From an uncultured Lachnospiraceae bacterium (GTDB lineage: Bacteria; Bacillota; Clostridia; Lachnospirales; Lachnospiraceae): DNA of 6,202 nt. The stretch is taken from NCBI GenBank assembly GCA_910577785.1, contig CAJTNT010000085.1, positions 1-6,202 of the forward strand, given 5' to 3'. The notes below the pieces were generated by a model, which saw only the letters and a program-made list of their open reading frames with translations, had not been told where the DNA came from and ran no database searches. The first letter of the stretch is position 1, and every line of letters starts with the position of its first letter. Of the stretch, positions 4,529 through 6,202 are shown piece after piece. Position numbers and translations under genes: made by a program.

Positions 4529-4557
4529 AGTATAATAGAATATATCATTTTTATCAA
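4529..4557 (-). promoter_or_regulatory. Leftward promoter upstream of the structured block
   Basis: On the minus strand there is TTGATA (4557-4552), exactly 17 bp, and TATACT (4534-4529). It would start a leftward transcript near 4522, running antisense toward the end of the Abi_2 gene. On the plus strand the same area has a poorer TTGTCC-18-TATAGT pair (4502-4531). Confidence 0.45.
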
Positions 4558-4746
4558 TATATACAACAAATTTTGATATTGTAACTTTATTTTCGGTTTT
4601 GAACTATATATGTGGTTTATCCCGTATAGTCCCAAGCCAGCATTGGGCAATCATTTTTATACTTAATGCCTAATTTTGTAAAAATGCCTATAATTCAAAA
4701 AACCAAGTAAAATTTTACATTTTCAGCAAATTTTTTTTCAACACGC

Positions 4747-4777
4747 AAAAGCCGCCCCTGCGCCAACAGGAACGGCT
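4747..4777 (-). terminator. Leftward intrinsic terminator
   Basis: On the minus strand AGCCGTTCCTG (4777-4767) pairs with CAGGGGCGGCT (4760-4750) over 11 bp, two of them G-U, around the loop TTGGCG. TTTTG follows, with a run of eight T a little later. On the plus strand the G-U pairs become mismatches and no T-tract follows, so the leftward direction is favoured. No leftward gene that would need it is visible between here and the integrase start. Confidence 0.6.
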
Positions 4778-4837
4778 CACATAGATATATCCGAAAGATG
4801 ATACACCCATACCAAAAGCATTGTACCATCCTTCGGG

Positions 4838-4877
4838 GCACCCAGTCAACCAGGAAATTGGGTTGGGCGCTATTTTT
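4838..4877 (+). terminator. Hairpin with T-rich tail in the integrase leader (possible attenuator)
   Basis: GCACCC (4838-4843) and AACC (4848-4851) can pair with GGTT (4861-4864) and GGGCGC (4865-4870), leaving AGTC as a bulge and one A-C mismatch. TATTTTTATA follows. It ends about 13 bases before the AAGGAGG of the integrase gene, so it could lower read-through into the integrase. The T-tract is interrupted, so this is a moderate candidate. Confidence 0.4.
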
Positions 4878-4904
4878 ATACCCATTTTTAAGGAGGATAC
4901 CATT

Positions 4905-6032
4905 ATGGCAAAGGCAAAATACAAGAAAAACGCCCGTCGGGAATTTGAGACAAAAATCTGGGACGGGACATACAACCCGGACGGGAGCAAGCACCGAAAG
5001 CGGCTGGTGTCCAAGAAGTCCAGCGCGGACCTGGAGCGGCAGGTAAGCCAGCTTAAGAACAGCGTGGAGAACGGCCAGTATGTGCAGAAGTCAGATATCC
5101 TCTTCCTGGACTACGCCAGAGGATGGCTGGCCGCTAAGAAGGGCGTCCGGGAAAAGAACACCCAGGCCATGTACAGGAACGTCATTGAGAGGCACTTATC
5201 CTTCCTGGAAGGCGTGAGGCTTACAGACATCCGCAACAGCCATTTCCAGCTGGCCATCAACAATGCCCTGGATAAGCCAAGAACATGCCAGCAGATCTAC
5301 ATCACCTTCCGGCAGATTGTCAAGATGGCTGTGGCAGACAATTACATAGGCGCTGGGATGTGCGCCATGATATGCCAGGACATTAGCCTCCCGAAGCTGG
5401 CAAAGAAGGAGAAACGGCCGCTTACAGCCGTGGAGAGGGATGCTATAGGGAAGGCGGACTTCACGGAACGGGAGCAGGCATTCGTCTATCTCATTTACTC
5501 CTGCGGGCTGCGGCGCGGGGAGGCCCTGGCGCTGTCCATATTCGATTTCCATCTGGGGGATGGGCAGGCTACCGTATCTATTACGAAGTCCCTTATATTC
5601 GATGGGAATGCCCCAGAGATAAAGGATATGCCAAAGACTGAGAACGGGTTCCGCACCCTGCCCATCCCAGGCAGCACGGCGGGCTTCCTTAAGGGATATA
5701 TCGCAGGCCTCCCCGGCAGCTTACTGTTCACCTGCAGGGACGGCAGCCTGATCACGCACTCATCCTATGTGAAGATGTGGGCTTCCATTGAGCGCAAGAT
5801 GAACCGCGCCGCTGGCGGGACGGATGCCTTCCCGGCCATCACAGGCCTTACCGCCCATATCTTCCGGCACAATTACTGCACGAACCTCTGCTATAAAGTG
5901 CCAGAAATCAGCATAAAGAAGATTGCCCAGCTGATGGGCGACTCTGAGAAGATGGTACTGGACGTCTATAACCATATTATGGAAGAAAAAGAGGACCCTG
6001 CCGCCGTCGTGGACAGCATCCTGGCCATCTGA
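4905..6032 (+). CDS. int: Tyrosine recombinase (site-specific integrase)
   Basis: 375 aa. ATG at 4905 is chosen over the in-frame TTG at 4821 because AAGGAGG (4890-4896) lies eight bases upstream and the family N-terminus starts here. Residues 10-55 (REFETKIWDGTYNPDGSKHR, KRLVSKKSS) look like an arm-type DNA-binding domain. Residues 63-160 are the SAM-like core-binding domain (WLAAKKGVREKNTQAMYRNV). Residues 170-370 are the catalytic domain: R203 in CGLRRGEAL, K244 in KTENGFRTLP, H318 and R321 in HIFRHNYC, and nucleophile Y355 in VYNHI. The usual LGH before the tyrosine is MGDSEKM, so D347 replaces the second histidine. It would integrate and excise the element between att sites. No excisionase gene is adjacent. 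Codon use is GC-rich compared with the Abi_2 gene, but similar to the nuclease gene and the repressor 3' part. Confidence 0.93.
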   Translation: MAKAKYKKNARREFETKIWDGTYNPDGSKHRKRLVSKKSSADLERQVSQLKNSVENGQYVQKSDILFLDYARGWLAAKKGVREKNTQAMYRNVIERHLSFLEGVRLTDIRNSHFQLAINNALDKPRTCQQIYITFRQIVKMAVADNYIGAGMCAMICQDISLPKLAKKEKRPLTAVERDAIGKADFTEREQAFVYLIYSCGLRRGEALALSIFDFHLGDGQATVSITKSLIFDGNAPEIKDMPKTENGFRTLPIPGSTAGFLKGYIAGLPGSLLFTCRDGSLITHSSYVKMWASIERKMNRAAGGTDAFPAITGLTAHIFRHNYCTNLCYKVPEISIKKIAQLMGDSEKMVLDVYNHIMEEKEDPAAVVDSILAI

Positions 6033-6035
6033 TTT

Positions 6036-6094
6036 TGCGGACGCAGTGCGGACATTAGGCCGAAAAAGCGCCCCTGCGGACACGGTGCGGACAT
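6036..6094 (+). repeat. Paired TGCGGAC repeats, candidate integrase arm-type sites
   Basis: TGCGGAC occurs at 6036, 6047, 6075 and 6086. It forms two 20-bp units (6036-6055 and 6075-6094) that differ at only two positions, both inside the 4-base linker. Within each unit the copies start 11 bp apart; the units start 39 bp apart. They begin four bases after the integrase stop. Short phased direct repeats next to int genes are typical arm-type binding sites of tyrosine recombinases. Binding by this integrase is inferred. Confidence 0.6.
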
Positions 6095-6135
6095 CTAAAA
6101 CCACCTACTTCTGCCTACTGCCGCTTACATGCAAA

Positions 6136-6175
6136 AATAGCGGGAACCCCTGATTTTACTGGGGTTCCCGCTATT
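6136..6175 (-). terminator. Perfect 15-bp stem-loop beyond the integrase
   Basis: AATAGCGGGAACCCC (6136-6150) and its exact complement (6161-6175) flank a 10-base loop. Reading leftward, the stem is followed by TTTTTGC, fitting an intrinsic terminator for a gene entering from the right. Reading rightward, it is followed by CTAGG with no T-tract, so for int it is a weaker stop. It might also mark an element boundary. Confidence 0.6.
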
Positions 6176-6202
6176 CTAGGTTCATGAGACATCGGGGATT
6201 CG

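Larger units (their letters stand above)
4393..4904. other. 512-bp gene-free, AT-rich interval between Abi_2 and integrase genes
   Basis: No convincing coding sequence is seen on either strand; the open frames here lack ribosome binding sites and family motifs. Contents from left to right: GATTG-TTTG-CAATC (4393-4406), a small stem without a T-tract; a more GC-rich, structured block at 4435-4515 with a leftward promoter next to it (4529-4557); a long AT-rich stretch (4536-4740) with scattered TATAAT-like boxes but no matching -35; a leftward terminator (4747-4777); and a hairpin just before the integrase ribosome binding site (4838-4877). No excisionase-like gene is present. Confidence 0.6.

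Noticed and set aside
4821..4904. TTG at 4821 as the integrase start
   Set aside because: It would add 28 residues with no family match and has no ribosome binding site. AAGGAGG clearly serves ATG 4905.
4695..5014. Two overlapping minus-strand open frames across the integrase leader
   Set aside because: They lack start signals and run through the leftward terminator and antisense to the integrase start. No domain is visible.
6036..6094. CRISPR array
   Set aside because: Only four 7-bp repeats at 11-bp spacing in two units, with no spacer-sized gaps of constant length and no cas genes.
6160..6202. tRNA gene fragment as attachment site (GGGGATTCG near the end)
   Set aside because: No cloverleaf arms or T-loop GGTTCRA can be built from the bases present.

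Overview
The window looks like part of a mobile element from a low-to-mid GC Clostridia-type Firmicute, most likely a Lachnospiraceae-like gut bacterium. The reasons are AGGAGG-type ribosome binding sites, TTG starts, TTGAYA/TATAAT-type promoters, and the gene families present. Species cannot be read from the sequence. No structural, packaging or conjugation gene is present, so this is the control, cargo and integration part of a prophage remnant or small integrative element.

Layout, left to right. (1) 1-155: the right end of an IS3-family insertion sequence (transposase C-terminus plus terminal inverted repeat). (2) 179-1191, minus strand: two overlapping antirepressor-type genes. Each carries a copy of the same BRO-N start. 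One is joined to an N-terminal DNA-binding domain. The other is joined to a sigma-region-4-like tail. (3) 1192-1345: a divergent control region with a well-formed promoter in each direction and palindromes of the TTCT-N-AGAA type. (4) 1346-2125: a CI/LexA-type self-cleaving repressor. (5) 2221-3093: an Rpn-family PD-(D/E)XK recombination-promoting nuclease. (6) 3092-3356: decayed copies of the 3' parts of the nuclease and then of the repressor. (7) 3375-3406: three DnaA-box-like 9-mers in helical phase. (8) 3422-4392: a promoter, a short structured RNA ending in a terminator hairpin, and an Abi_2-family HEPN protein. (9) 4393-4904: a 512-bp gene-free stretch with a possible leftward small RNA that resembles the 3' scaffold of IS200/IS605 elements, a leftward terminator, and a hairpin in the integrase leader. 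(10) 4905-6032: a tyrosine recombinase. (11) 6036-6175: paired TGCGGAC repeats (candidate integrase arm sites) and a perfect 15-bp stem-loop.

How it may work together: the repressor would silence the leftward antirepressor operon through the shared operators, and RecA-stimulated cleavage would relieve this. The integrase would move the element. The Abi_2 protein with its leader RNA is the defence or toxin-antitoxin cargo and is the most notable system here. It has the form of an RNA antitoxin followed by a HEPN ribonuclease toxin. The nuclease lies between two direct repeats of the repressor 3' end, so it looks like a module added to, and removable from, the control region without damaging the repressor.
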